Below are positions 24,463 to 31,402 of a DNA stretch of 31,402 nt, one piece after another. Location of the stretch: positions 1-31,402 of the forward strand of contig DAINQE010000022.1 in NCBI GenBank assembly GCA_036743055.1. The letters are read 5' to 3'. Both the position numbers and the translations under genes were made by a program. Positions within the stretch are counted from its first letter, which is position 1. The number at the start of each line of letters is the position of its first letter. The notes under the pieces are model-generated. The model was not told the DNA's origin. It did no database searches and saw only the letters and a list, made by a program, of their open reading frames with translations. Source of the DNA: Sabulitectum sp036743055 (lineage in GTDB: Bacteria > Fermentibacterota > Fermentibacteria > Fermentibacterales > JCC-6).

Positions 24463-26229
24463 CTATGCGCCTCCAGTGTTCCATGAATCCTCGTTAAGGA
24501 GTATCTCCGGATATTTTCCAACCACGTAGGAGTGGACCAGGGCCCTCACCCTGAGGCCGGTCTCCATATCCAGCGACTTCCGCGCCAGTTCCCGGGCGCC
24601 GTGGGTGGTCACCACCCCTATCATCTTCTTCACGTCGGGTATCAGGGTGGGGGCGACACTCAGTTCATCCAGGCCGAAGCCAAGCAGGAGGGGGACCGCC
24701 AGGGGGTCGCCGGCCATGGAACCGCATATGCCCACCCATTTGCCCAGGGGGTGGCAGGTCCTGACAACATGATCTATCTGCCGCAGGACGGCCGGGTGGA
24801 AATAGTCATAGAGTTCCGCCACCCTGGGATTGCCCCTGTCCACCGCAAGGGTGTACTGCGTAAGGTCGTTGGTGCCGATGGAGACGAAATCCACATAGGG
24901 CAGCATCAGGTCCAGGGCAAGAACCGTTGCGGGGGTTTCCACCATTATTCCCACCTTCATCTTCTCGTCGAAGGGAACCTTTCGCTGTCGAAGGTCGTTC
25001 TGCACCATCGAAAGCATGTCCCTGAGCCGTCTGAGCTGATCCACGTGGGTGACCATGGGGAACATAAGGCTGACATTTCCCCTGGCTGAGGCCCTGAGTA
25101 TGGCCCGGAGCTGCTTGGAGAACTCCTCGGGTCTGTCCAGGCAGATCCGCACCGCCCTGTAGCCCAGGAACGGGTTGGCCTCATGGATGTGGTCGAATCC
25201 GGTGCGGAACTTGTCTCCGCCCATATCGTAGGTTCTCACTATGACGTTCTTCGGCGTCATTTCCCGGGCCACCATGTCGTAAATGGAGAAGTGATGCTCC
25301 TCCGACTCGCCGTTCTTCTGAAGAAGTCTGATGAACTCCGTCCTGAACAGCCCGATCCCGTCAGCCATGAACTTCTTTACCAGGTTCACTTCGTGTGGAA
25401 GCTCGATGTTGGCGGCGAGTTCGACCATTACGCCGTCCTCTGTCATCGCCGGGCCGGAACTCTGGGTCAGTATATGGTCCTCGGCCTCGGTGAATTTCCT
25501 CTTCACCTCGGTGTAGTAATCGAGTTCTTCCCCGGTTGGGTCCACTATCACGTGCCCGTGGATCCCGTCGACTATGACCTTGTCCAGGGAGTCGATCTTT
25601 CCGGTTATGTTCTGAAGACCCACCACCGCGGGGATCCCCATTCCCTTGGCGAGAATGGTGGTGTGGGAGGTCATCCCCCCCATGTCGGTGACGAAGGCCA
25701 TGACCTGCTCAGGCTTCAGGGAGGCCGTTTCTGACGGGTCAAGGTCCACAGCGACCAGGACCACCGGTTCGCCGACCTTCTCAAGGCTGTCCTTCTCCGC
25801 CCCGGTGAGCTTCGCTATGACCCGTCTTCCCACGTCCCTGACGTCGGCAACCCTTTCCTTGAGATAGGGGTCCGACATCCTGTTGAATTTCTCCGCCACA
25901 GAGGCAAGCGCGGTGCTTACGGCGTACTCGGCGTTCACGCCCTCGCCGGTGATGATTCCCTCCACATCCTTGTTTACCATGGGATCCTGAAGGAGAAGAA
26001 GCAGGAACTCCAGTATCTGCCGCCCCTCCACGACGTCGGCCACCGAGTCCGCGATGTTCTCCAGGTCGTGTCGTACATCCTCCACCGCCTGCCTGAAGCG
26101 CTGGATCTCACCCCTGATCTCCTCCGGGGAACCGCAGGTCTTCCTGGGTTGTTCCAGATCATGCGCCTTCAGGATGAAGGCCGGACCGATGGCGATCCCG
26201 TGGGAGGCGGGTATCCCCCTGTAAAGCAT
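24463..26229 (-). CDS. ptsI: PTS enzyme I (phosphoenolpyruvate-protein phosphotransferase)
   Basis: A 588-residue enzyme that takes phosphate from phosphoenolpyruvate and gives it to HPr. Phospho-acceptor His189 in DMGGMTSHTTILAKGMGIP falls exactly at the E. coli position, as does the PEP-site Cys502 in LGKWVGICGSMAGDP. The PEP-binding domain has GIGLFRTEFI, RTYDMGGDK, FVSIGTNDLTQYTLAVDRGN and IMVETPA. Length and domain order (HPr-binding helices, phosphohistidine domain, TIM barrel) are normal. The ATG at 26229 overlaps the ptsH stop by one base (TGATG). No EIIA, EIIB or EIIC genes are present in the window, so the system may be regulatory rather than for sugar uptake, or the EII genes may be elsewhere. 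Confidence 0.97.
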   Translation of the reverse strand: MLYRGIPASHGIAIGPAFILKAHDLEQPRKTCGSPEEIRGEIQRFRQAVEDVRHDLENIADSVADVVEGRQILEFLLLLLQDPMVNKDVEGIITGEGVNAEYAVSTALASVAEKFNRMSDPYLKERVADVRDVGRRVIAKLTGAEKDSLEKVGEPVVLVAVDLDPSETASLKPEQVMAFVTDMGGMTSHTTILAKGMGIPAVVGLQNITGKIDSLDKVIVDGIHGHVIVDPTGEELDYYTEVKRKFTEAEDHILTQSSGPAMTEDGVMVELAANIELPHEVNLVKKFMADGIGLFRTEFIRLLQKNGESEEHHFSIYDMVAREMTPKNVIVRTYDMGGDKFRTGFDHIHEANPFLGYRAVRICLDRPEEFSKQLRAILRASARGNVSLMFPMVTHVDQLRRLRDMLSMVQNDLRQRKVPFDEKMKVGIMVETPATVLALDLMLPYVDFVSIGTNDLTQYTLAVDRGNPRVAELYDYFHPAVLRQIDHVVRTCHPLGKWVGICGSMAGDPLAVPLLLGFGLDELSVAPTLIPDVKKMIGVVTTHGARELARKSLDMETGLRVRALVHSYVVGKYPEILLNEDSWNTGGA

Positions 26230-26501
26230 CAGAGCATCTCTTCGCCGAAGCCCGATCTTATAACTTCGGCCACGGCTTCCGCAGCTTCCGCGTGATCATC
26301 ACCCTCCGCGGTTACCACAACCTGGGTACCACCGGATGCTGCAAGGGTCATCACGCCCATAATGCTCTTGGCGTTCACCCTCTCCTCTCCGTTGGATATC
26401 CATATGTCGGCTTCATACTCCACCGCAGCCCTCACAATGAGGGCCGCGGGACGGGCGTGTATCCCGAGCTTGTTCGGTACGGTAACGGTGATCTCGGTCA
26501 T
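26229..26501 (-). CDS. ptsH: Phosphocarrier protein HPr
   Basis: A 90-residue HPr. Residues 9-20 PNKLGIHARPAA place the phosphorylated histidine at His15, and VNAKSIMGVMTLAASGG places the regulatory serine at Ser46; both are the canonical positions. The Ser46 segment 'KSIMGVMxLA' is the site recognised by HPr kinase/phosphorylase, whose gene lies directly upstream (4-base overlap 26498-26501), so the serine switch is very likely functional. HPr receives phosphate from enzyme I (next gene) at His15. In Gram-positive bacteria Ser46-P HPr acts with CcpA; no CcpA is visible here. Confidence 0.97.
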   Translation of the reverse strand: MTEITVTVPNKLGIHARPAALIVRAAVEYEADIWISNGEERVNAKSIMGVMTLAASGGTQVVVTAEGDDHAEAAEAVAEVIRSGFGEEML

Positions 26502-27469
26502 GTTTCTTCCCTTATCCCCGCCATTCCCATGCGGGAAATGAGTTTTCTGTTAAGCCTCTCCGCCGATGTGCAGCCGGTGTTCTTCGCCTGAATGTTCATC
26601 ATGGCCGCAACTTCCAGGAGCAGGGTTATGTTCCTCCCCGGGAGCACGGGGATCTCCACCAGGGGGATCTCCACCCCGAGTATGCTCATGGTCTTCCCGT
26701 CCAGGCCGGAGCGGTCGGCTTCGTCTACTATTCCCGCGTCTATCAGCCGCACCGCAAGGTCAACTGTCTGTCTCTCCTTCGTTGCGCCCACTCCGAAAAG
26801 CTCCGCTATGTTCACGAAGCCTATTCCTCGAATCTCCATGTGAAACCCGATGAGGGCGTCGCCGGTGCCTGAGAGCCTGTCGCCGGCGCGCCTTACCCTC
26901 ACCAGATCGTCCGCCACCAGCCTGTGCCCCCTTTCCACGAGGCCCAGGACAGCTTCGCTCTTTCCGATGGCGCTCCGTCCCATCACAAGGAGCCCTTCTC
27001 CGAAAAGGTCCACCAGGGTGGCGTGGAGGGAAACATGGGGGGCGAACACCTCCCCCAGGAAGTCCGTCAGGTCGTGTATCAGCGGCGTTGTATCCCTCGG
27101 TGACAGGAACAGGGCCGTTCCCGCCCCGGAAGAGGCGGCAAGCAGTTCCTCGGGGGGTTCGAGACCCTTGGTAACTATGGAGCAGACCACAGGAAAGCCG
27201 AATACATTCCCTATGGCCGCTCTCCTCTCCTCCGGTGTAAGGGTATCCAGCAGCGTGATCTCGGTCTCACCGAATATCTGTACCCGGTCGTGGAGGAAGT
27301 TCCTGGTGTAGCCGGTGAGACACAGGCCGGGCCTGCTGATGTCCGGAGAGGCCAGTCTCCTGGAAAAACCCGCGTCACCGAAGGCCGGCTCTATCTGAAG
27401 CCTCTTCCCCAGCCTCTGGTGAAGAAGACCAACGGTCATCGAGGCCGGATCGGGATACCTGTCCTGCAC
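26498..27469 (-). CDS. hprK: HPr kinase/phosphorylase
   Basis: A 323-residue bifunctional enzyme that phosphorylates HPr at Ser46 and removes the phosphate. The C-terminal kinase domain has the P-loop GRSAIGKS at 164-171, the H-L-V-A-D-D segment GHRLVADDLVRV (catalytic Asp pair) and the signature MEIRGIGFVNIAELFG at about 211-226. The N-terminal domain (residues 10-125) has the YTRNFLHDRVQIFGETEI pattern common in HprK. The start is a GTG at 27469 one base after the hpf stop; an ATG ten codons later is possible, but the full-length N-terminus fits the family. Sits between hpf and ptsH and is probably coupled to both. Confidence 0.95.
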   Translation of the reverse strand: MQDRYPDPASMTVGLLHQRLGKRLQIEPAFGDAGFSRRLASPDISRPGLCLTGYTRNFLHDRVQIFGETEITLLDTLTPEERRAAIGNVFGFPVVCSIVTKGLEPPEELLAASSGAGTALFLSPRDTTPLIHDLTDFLGEVFAPHVSLHATLVDLFGEGLLVMGRSAIGKSEAVLGLVERGHRLVADDLVRVRRAGDRLSGTGDALIGFHMEIRGIGFVNIAELFGVGATKERQTVDLAVRLIDAGIVDEADRSGLDGKTMSILGVEIPLVEIPVLPGRNITLLLEVAAMMNIQAKNTGCTSAERLNRKLISRMGMAGIREET

Positions 27470-27470
27470 C

Positions 27471-28019
27471 TTATTCCCTTGGGGCCAGTTCCACCACCTG
27501 GGTAACGCCGCTGGTGGTCCTGTATACCGCGGAGAAGGAATCGGTTTCGGTGTTGAAGAACACCAGGTGTTCGTCGGAGCCTGATACCTCGAACTCGGTC
27601 ATTGCCTGGTTGGTGGTGAACCTCCTGACCTCGCTGTCATCCCTGAGAAGAACAGGGCCGTCGAGTTCAGATGGTTCAGCGGGAACGTACCATGCCCCTG
27701 ATGATGGTTCCCTTCCGTTGGTTCCCCTCCTGGGGTGATCGTGATGGGTTTCCTTGAATTTCCTGAGCTGCCTTTCCAGACTGTTAGCACAGTCGTCGAA
27801 GGCAAAATACATATCATGCCCCTTGGCCCGGGAATCCAGCCTGAGCCTGTCTCCCCTGAGCTGAACGTGGGACCTGTTTATTCCGGCGGAGAGTTCCAGT
27901 ATCACATGGACATCGTCGATTCCGTCGTAGAATTTCGCAAGTACGGAGAGCTTGTCCTCAACGTGGTCCTTAAGAGCATCGGTGAGGTCGAAGTGCCTTG
28001 CGCTGATCTCGATGTTCAT
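27471..28019 (-). CDS. hpf: Ribosome hibernation promoting factor, long form
   Basis: A 182-residue HPF. The N-terminal domain (MNIEISARHFDLTDALKDHV to about residue 100) binds the 30S decoding region, with basic patches RSHVQLRGDRLRLDSRAK and LERQLRKFKETHHDHPRRG. The C-terminal dimerisation domain is seen in RRFTTNQAMTEFEVSGSDEH with VFFNTETDSFSAVYRTTSG, so this is the long form that joins two 70S ribosomes into 100S dimers. The start at 28019 is fixed by AAAGGAG (28031-28025) 5 bases upstream; the open frame to 28130 would extend through the leader hairpin and has no family match. It is the promoter-proximal gene of the long minus-strand train. Confidence 0.95.
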   Translation of the reverse strand: MNIEISARHFDLTDALKDHVEDKLSVLAKFYDGIDDVHVILELSAGINRSHVQLRGDRLRLDSRAKGHDMYFAFDDCANSLERQLRKFKETHHDHPRRGTNGREPSSGAWYVPAEPSELDGPVLLRDDSEVRRFTTNQAMTEFEVSGSDEHLVFFNTETDSFSAVYRTTSGVTQVVELAPRE

Positions 28020-28050
28020 GGTAACTCCTTTCATGTTAACGGAAGCGGAA

Positions 28051-28087
28051 TTAAAAACCGCCTCCCCCGATGGTACGGGGAAAGCGG
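28051..28087 (-). terminator. Intrinsic-terminator-like hairpin in the hpf leader
   Basis: On the minus strand CCGCTTTCCCCG (28087-28076) pairs with CGGGGGAGGCGG (28069-28058) over 12 base pairs, including two G-U, closing a 6-base loop (TACCAT), and is followed by TTTTT (28057-28053). This is a textbook rho-independent terminator, placed between the promoter at 28121-28149 and the hpf start at 28019. An overlapping alternative pairs GGAGGCGG with CCGCTTCC (28049-28042) across TTTTTAATT, which would break up the terminator. The plus strand lacks a T tract after the hairpin. Confidence 0.75.
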
Positions 28088-28120
28088 CTGTGAAAGTAAT
28101 GCTTCCGATTTCACGATACG

Positions 28121-28149
28121 ATAATATCATTGCCCGCTGGAACGGTCAA
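28121..28149 (-). promoter_or_regulatory. Sigma-70-type promoter for hpf-hprK-ptsHI
   Basis: The minus strand carries TTGACC at 28149-28144 and TATTAT at 28126-28121, separated by 17 bases: five of six consensus positions in each hexamer with ideal spacing. Transcription should begin near 28114, giving a leader of roughly 95 bases before hpf. It is the clearest promoter in the window. Confidence 0.78.
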
Positions 28150-28244
28150 TACTGACCCTTGGTTTACCCCGGCGTCCATTGTGGTTATTTTCGCCCATTG
28201 CACCGCATTCAATTCACCTCGAACCCAGTCATGTCACGCATGCG

Positions 28245-28259
28245 AAAGGAACCGAATTG
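28245..28259 (+). promoter_or_regulatory. Ribosome binding site and TTG start of gatE
   Basis: AAAGGA at 28245-28250 is followed after 6 bases by a TTG at 28257-28259, which begins the region of GatE homology. The nearest in-frame ATG (28179) has no such site and would add 26 residues with no family counterpart, so this site decides the start. Confidence 0.7.
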
Positions 28260-29927
28260 CAGGACTACACCGAACTCCGGGACCTGGGCTTCAGGGGGGG
28301 GCTGGAGACCCACCAGCAGCTTGCCACCTCAGGAAAGCTCTTCTGCCGCTGTCCCGCCAGGATAAGGAACGATGGCCACAACCAGGAGCTGCTCAGGCAC
28401 ATGAGACCCACCCTGAGCGAGTTCGGGGAATACGACGGAACAGCACTGATGGAATTCAAGACCAGGAAGCAGGTCCATTACCTTCTATACAATGATTCGG
28501 TATGCACCTATGAAATGGACGACACCCCGCCGTTCCAGACCAATCCCGAGGCGGTTGCCATCGCTCTGAAGCTCGCCATGATGTTCAACATGTCGCTGGT
28601 TGACGAACTGCACATCACCAGGAAGCAGTACCTCGACGGCTCAATCCCCACCGGGTTCCAGAGAACGGCCATCGTGGGGGTCAACGGGGTCATCCCTTTC
28701 CTCGGCCGTGATCTTCATTTCGTGCAGATGAGCCTTGAGGAGGATGCCTGCAGGGAGGTAAGCGACCACGGTCACCACATCGTTTTCAGGACCGACAGGC
28801 TCTCCATTCCCCTTGTGGAACCCGTTACCGCCCCTGAGCTCCTCACTCCCCTGGAGATGGCCCTGGCGGCAAGGCTGGTTGGAGAGACCATGCGCTCCAC
28901 CCATCTTGTGCGCAGGGGGATCGGCTCGGTACGCCAGGACGTGAATGTCTCCATTGCTGGAGGAACGAGAATAGAGATAAAGGGGGTTCCCAGGATAAGC
29001 ATGATCGAACCTCTTTCCAGGATCGAGGCCTACAGGCAGAAAGCCCTTCTCGACCTTCGCCACCTGCTGAGGCATTCCGGGCTGAAACCGGAGGACTTCA
29101 CACCAAAGTTCAAGGTGCTTCCCACCGAGGGCCCCGGTGACACCGACAAGACGGCGCTGATGACCCTCCGGGGGTTCGCTCGGTTCCTGAACCACCCGAC
29201 TCAGCCTGGAAAGACCTTCCTGGACGAACTCAGGGGAAGGGTTCGGGTGATCGCATGCCTGGACAGGAGCCCCTACCTTCAGGAGGCGGGTCCCGACCTG
29301 AAAAGCGAGATGGACCTTCCGCCTGAAGATACCGCGGTGCTTTTCACCGGACCCGACGAGGACCTTATCACCGCAGCCAGGGAGATATGCATAAGGATCG
29401 GGGAGGCTTTCCAGGGAATACCGCCCGAAACAAGGCAGGCCCTCCATGACGGCACCACCGATTTCGAGAGGATCCTCCCCGGAGCGGACAGGATGTATCC
29501 CGACACGGACCTTCCTCCCCAGCCCATCCCCCCTGAGACCTTCCAGGAACTCAAGAAGGTCCTTCCCCCGAAACCCTGGGAGAGGAGGGAAACCTACCGC
29601 AGGCTGGGTCTGAGCGCCCACCTCATGGACAGACTTCTCAACCTGGAACTCTGCGACCTCTACGACACACTTGTAAGGAAGGTGGACATGAAGCCCGCTC
29701 CCCTTGCCAGTCTTATCGCCGACAGGATGCGGGGTTCGAGAAGGGCCGGGATGGACTGGATGGCGGTCCTTGGGGAGAAAGGCATAATCGACTCCATTGT
29801 GTGGCTATCCGGGAAGGGAGTCACCGCTAAGGGAGCCGGCATGGTTCTGGACGAGATGTGCGCACCCCGCCGTCCTTCGGTGGAGGAGGCGTACAACGGA
29901 GTGAAACCCCAGGGAACCGGAGCGTAG
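28257..29927 (+). CDS. gatE: GatE-type subunit of Glu-tRNA(Gln) amidotransferase
   Basis: A 556-residue protein of the GatB/GatE family, which activates Glu on tRNA(Gln) with ATP and amidates it using ammonia from a partner. It is GatE, not GatB: GLETHQQLATSGKLFCRCPA at 15-34 (HQQL in place of GatB's HVQL; Cys30/Cys32), TGFQRTAIVGVNG, MSLEEDACREV, SVRQDVNVSIAGGTRIEIKG at about 224-243, an inserted GAD-like domain around 295-400, and GADRMYPDTDLPP at 409-421. The GAD insert is the defining feature separating GatE from GatB. A tRNA-binding helical tail (LSAHLMDRLLNLELCDLYDT) completes it. Start: TTG at 28257 with AAAGGA. GatE normally works with GatD, an asparaginase-like enzyme not visible here. 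GatDE is classically archaeal, so this is unusual. Confidence 0.9.
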   Translation: MQDYTELRDLGFRGGLETHQQLATSGKLFCRCPARIRNDGHNQELLRHMRPTLSEFGEYDGTALMEFKTRKQVHYLLYNDSVCTYEMDDTPPFQTNPEAVAIALKLAMMFNMSLVDELHITRKQYLDGSIPTGFQRTAIVGVNGVIPFLGRDLHFVQMSLEEDACREVSDHGHHIVFRTDRLSIPLVEPVTAPELLTPLEMALAARLVGETMRSTHLVRRGIGSVRQDVNVSIAGGTRIEIKGVPRISMIEPLSRIEAYRQKALLDLRHLLRHSGLKPEDFTPKFKVLPTEGPGDTDKTALMTLRGFARFLNHPTQPGKTFLDELRGRVRVIACLDRSPYLQEAGPDLKSEMDLPPEDTAVLFTGPDEDLITAAREICIRIGEAFQGIPPETRQALHDGTTDFERILPGADRMYPDTDLPPQPIPPETFQELKKVLPPKPWERRETYRRLGLSAHLMDRLLNLELCDLYDTLVRKVDMKPAPLASLIADRMRGSRRAGMDWMAVLGEKGIIDSIVWLSGKGVTAKGAGMVLDEMCAPRRPSVEEAYNGVKPQGTGA

Positions 29928-29928
29928 A

Positions 29929-31402
29929 TTGTCAACCGAGGTCCTGAAGGCGCTGATACAGAATTCCACCCTGCTCGTGGTGGCGTTCCTGATGCTCACA
30001 AGGCTCTCCAGGTGGAGGCTAATCAGTCAGGGTACGGGAAGCAGGATACTGCAGGGGGCAGCCTACGCCCTCTGCGGGTTCCTTGCCATGCTGTTCAGCG
30101 TTGAGGTTCTTCCCGGGGTCCTGATTGACATGAGAACACCCATAATCGTCGTCGCGGTCCTGACAGGAGGCCCCGTCGTCGGTCTCATAGCCCTGGTCCC
30201 ACTCCTTGCCTACAGACTCTTCGTAGGGGGAACCGGAATGACCGCCGGGCTGGGAATAATCCTGTCGGCCTATGCCTTCGGGCTTGTAATGAGGCGGTTT
30301 CAGAGGAAGCCGGAAGGCTATCTCTTTCAGCTGGCTGTTGGAGTGGGTTCCGCGGTGATCTACTACATCTGGATACTCACCCTTCCAGGGGAGATCGTGT
30401 TGACCGTCCTCAGGGAGACCCTTATCCCCCTCACAGCAGGGTCCATTCTGAGCATACTGGTGATCTTTCTCATAAGAAAGAGGGAAGCGGTATACGGAGA
30501 GGTCATGGCCAACCTGAGGGAGATGGGGGATCTCTTCGAGGAGATATCACTGGATGAGAACATAGGCATCGTTGTCCTCAGAAAGACCAGGATCGAGTAT
30601 GTAAACCTTCCCCTGCTGGAAAAGTTCGGCTATGTCTCCTTCGACCCTGGGAACAGCGAGCTCCTCGATATCATCGCGCCTGAACAGCATGAAAAGGTCG
30701 TGAGTTACCTGGATAGGGTATCTTCGGGAAAAAGACCTGAAGCGTTACCCATGAGACTCACCGTCCCGGGGAGGGGATCCCTTACTTTCCTCATTCACGC
30801 AAGAAAGCTGCTCTACAGGGGGGAAGAGAGCGTCCTTGTGGTATCCGTCGACATAACAAGGCTGGTGGAGACCGAAAAGGCGCTGCAGAAAAGGGTGGAT
30901 CAGCTCAAGCTTTCCCTTGAAGCTTCCGATGCCGTCCTCTGGCGGGCGGACATTCCCTCGGACCGTCTCATTGCGGATGACGATTTCTTCAGTATGCTGA
31001 GATACCGCCCCGAAGAGAAACCACCGCTGTTCTCCCATTTCATGGTTGGTACGGATATGTCCCCGGAACTCCGGGCAGCCTTCAGGCAAATGATGGAGAG
31101 CGGCTCCGGCGGCGTGTTCGGCGAAATACATTTCACCGGCGAAGACGGCGCGGACAGATGGTTCAACATAGGTGCCAGGGTTACCGGCAGCCATCCAGGC
31201 GAGGTGAACGGGATACTCTATGAGACCACCCCCATCAAGGAGAGGGACCTTTTCCTCAGGGAGAAGGAGATCGAGGACCTTCAGTCCCAGAAGATGGAGA
31301 CCGTGGGCAGGCTTGCCGGCGGGGTCGCCCACGATTTCAACAACCTCCTTCACGTGATAATGGGCTACACCGAGATACTCAGGAAGGTCTCAGGGGACGA
31401 TC
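29929..31402 (+). CDS. Membrane sensor histidine kinase, 5TM-LYT type (3' end outside window)
   Basis: No ATG opens this frame; a TTG at 29929 is preceded by GGAG with 6-base spacing and lies one base after the gatE stop. About 491 codons are present before the window ends. Residues 1-180 form five or six membrane helices with DMRTPIIVVAVLTGGPVVGL and AYRLFVGGTGMTAGLGII, the 5TM-5TMR_LYT sensor pattern. A PAS-like region follows (LFEEISLDENIGIVVLRKTR; VSVDITRLVETEKALQKRVD), then a second one (SLEASDAVLWRADIPSDRLI). The histidine kinase H-box is AGGVAHDFNNLLHVIMGYTE with phospho-acceptor His468. This 'AHDFNNLL' form is typical of hybrid kinases; a receiver domain may follow outside the window. 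Ligand and partner unknown. Confidence 0.9.
   Translation, partial: MSTEVLKALIQNSTLLVVAFLMLTRLSRWRLISQGTGSRILQGAAYALCGFLAMLFSVEVLPGVLIDMRTPIIVVAVLTGGPVVGLIALVPLLAYRLFVGGTGMTAGLGIILSAYAFGLVMRRFQRKPEGYLFQLAVGVGSAVIYYIWILTLPGEIVLTVLRETLIPLTAGSILSILVIFLIRKREAVYGEVMANLREMGDLFEEISLDENIGIVVLRKTRIEYVNLPLLEKFGYVSFDPGNSELLDIIAPEQHEKVVSYLDRVSSGKRPEALPMRLTVPGRGSLTFLIHARKLLYRGEESVLVVSVDITRLVETEKALQKRVDQLKLSLEASDAVLWRADIPSDRLIADDDFFSMLRYRPEEKPPLFSHFMVGTDMSPELRAAFRQMMESGSGGVFGEIHFTGEDGADRWFNIGARVTGSHPGEVNGILYETTPIKERDLFLREKEIEDLQSQKMETVGRLAGGVAHDFNNLLHVIMGYTEILRKVSGDD

Larger units (their letters stand above)
28020..28256. other. Divergent intergenic region between hpf and gatE
   Basis: The largest gap in the window (237 bases) holds the hpf promoter and leader on the minus strand and the gatE ribosome binding site on the plus strand. 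For gatE, TTGGTT around 28160 followed about 17 bases later by an AT-rich TTATTTT stretch could be a promoter, but I do not find a convincing -10. A short inverted repeat, GTGAAA and TTTCAC (minus strand 28114-28090), lies at the very 5' end of the predicted hpf leader. I see no small open frame with a ribosome binding site inside it. Confidence 0.5.

Noticed and set aside
28020..28130. 37-codon upstream extension of hpf
   Set aside because: It passes through the leader hairpin and the -10 region; family alignment and AAAGGAG both place the start at 28019.
28641..29621. 326-codon minus-strand open frame
   Set aside because: Antisense to gatE, which has clear family motifs throughout; composition typical of a shadow frame.
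1..31402. CRISPR arrays, insertion sequences, long direct repeats
   Set aside because: None found on reading; the only low-complexity stretch is the acidic Glu/Asp linker coding region around 19407-19575.

Overview
The window is a high-GC, very densely packed bacterial chromosome segment. I count 32 protein genes and one tRNA, with no stretch over 300 bases lacking a gene; the longest gap is about 237 bases. There are no insertion sequences, CRISPR arrays or phage genes. The gene set is that of a free-living bacterium: hslVU, topA, a Xer recombinase, dapF, ptsHI/hprK, hpf, tatA. The envelope genes mix heptosyltransferase-like (GT9), polyol-phosphate transferase, STT3-like and GT117/DUF2723 enzymes. 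Together with MglA GTPases and a GatE-type amidotransferase, this suggests an uncultured lineage (an FCB-type candidate phylum such as Fermentibacterota is my guess) rather than a well-studied genus. No marker here settles the taxonomy.

Layout. 1-1438 (minus) holds the start of an ATP-grasp gene and a CDP-glycerol glycerophosphotransferase-like gene. 1513-2924 (plus) holds a DUF6165 gene and a GT9 glycosyltransferase. From 28019 down to 2912 every gene lies on the minus strand, with gaps of no more than 31 bases and many ATGA/TGATG overlaps. In transcription order: hpf-hprK-ptsH-ptsI; sugar nucleotidyltransferase, two GT4 enzymes, Gx transporter, DUF4321, tatA; an MglA GTPase with a bL12-like/zinc-ribbon/membrane protein; topA-xer-GT117-hslV-hslU; a second MglA with an STT3-like membrane enzyme; dapF, tRNA-Gly(CCC), a small exported protein; CDP-alcohol phosphatidyltransferase, a TPR-like exported protein, a GT-B-like protein; glycerol-3-phosphate cytidylyltransferase and a second CDP-glycerol glycerophosphotransferase. 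Divergent from hpf (plus, 28257 to the end) are gatE and a truncated sensor histidine kinase.

How it fits together. The ends of the window look like an envelope polymer locus: CDP-glycerol is made by the tagD-like enzyme and could be used by either of the two transferases. The middle combines protein quality control and DNA topology genes in an order recalling the Bacillus topA-trmFO-xerC-hslV-hslU cluster. The train begins with a PTS phosphorelay lacking any EII, preceded by the ribosome hibernation factor, under a good sigma-70-type promoter whose leader contains a terminator-like hairpin.

Most worth a second look: the bacterial GatE with a TTG start, the hpf leader terminator, the MglA/bL12-like/zinc-ribbon membrane pair, and the 25-kb unidirectional gene train.
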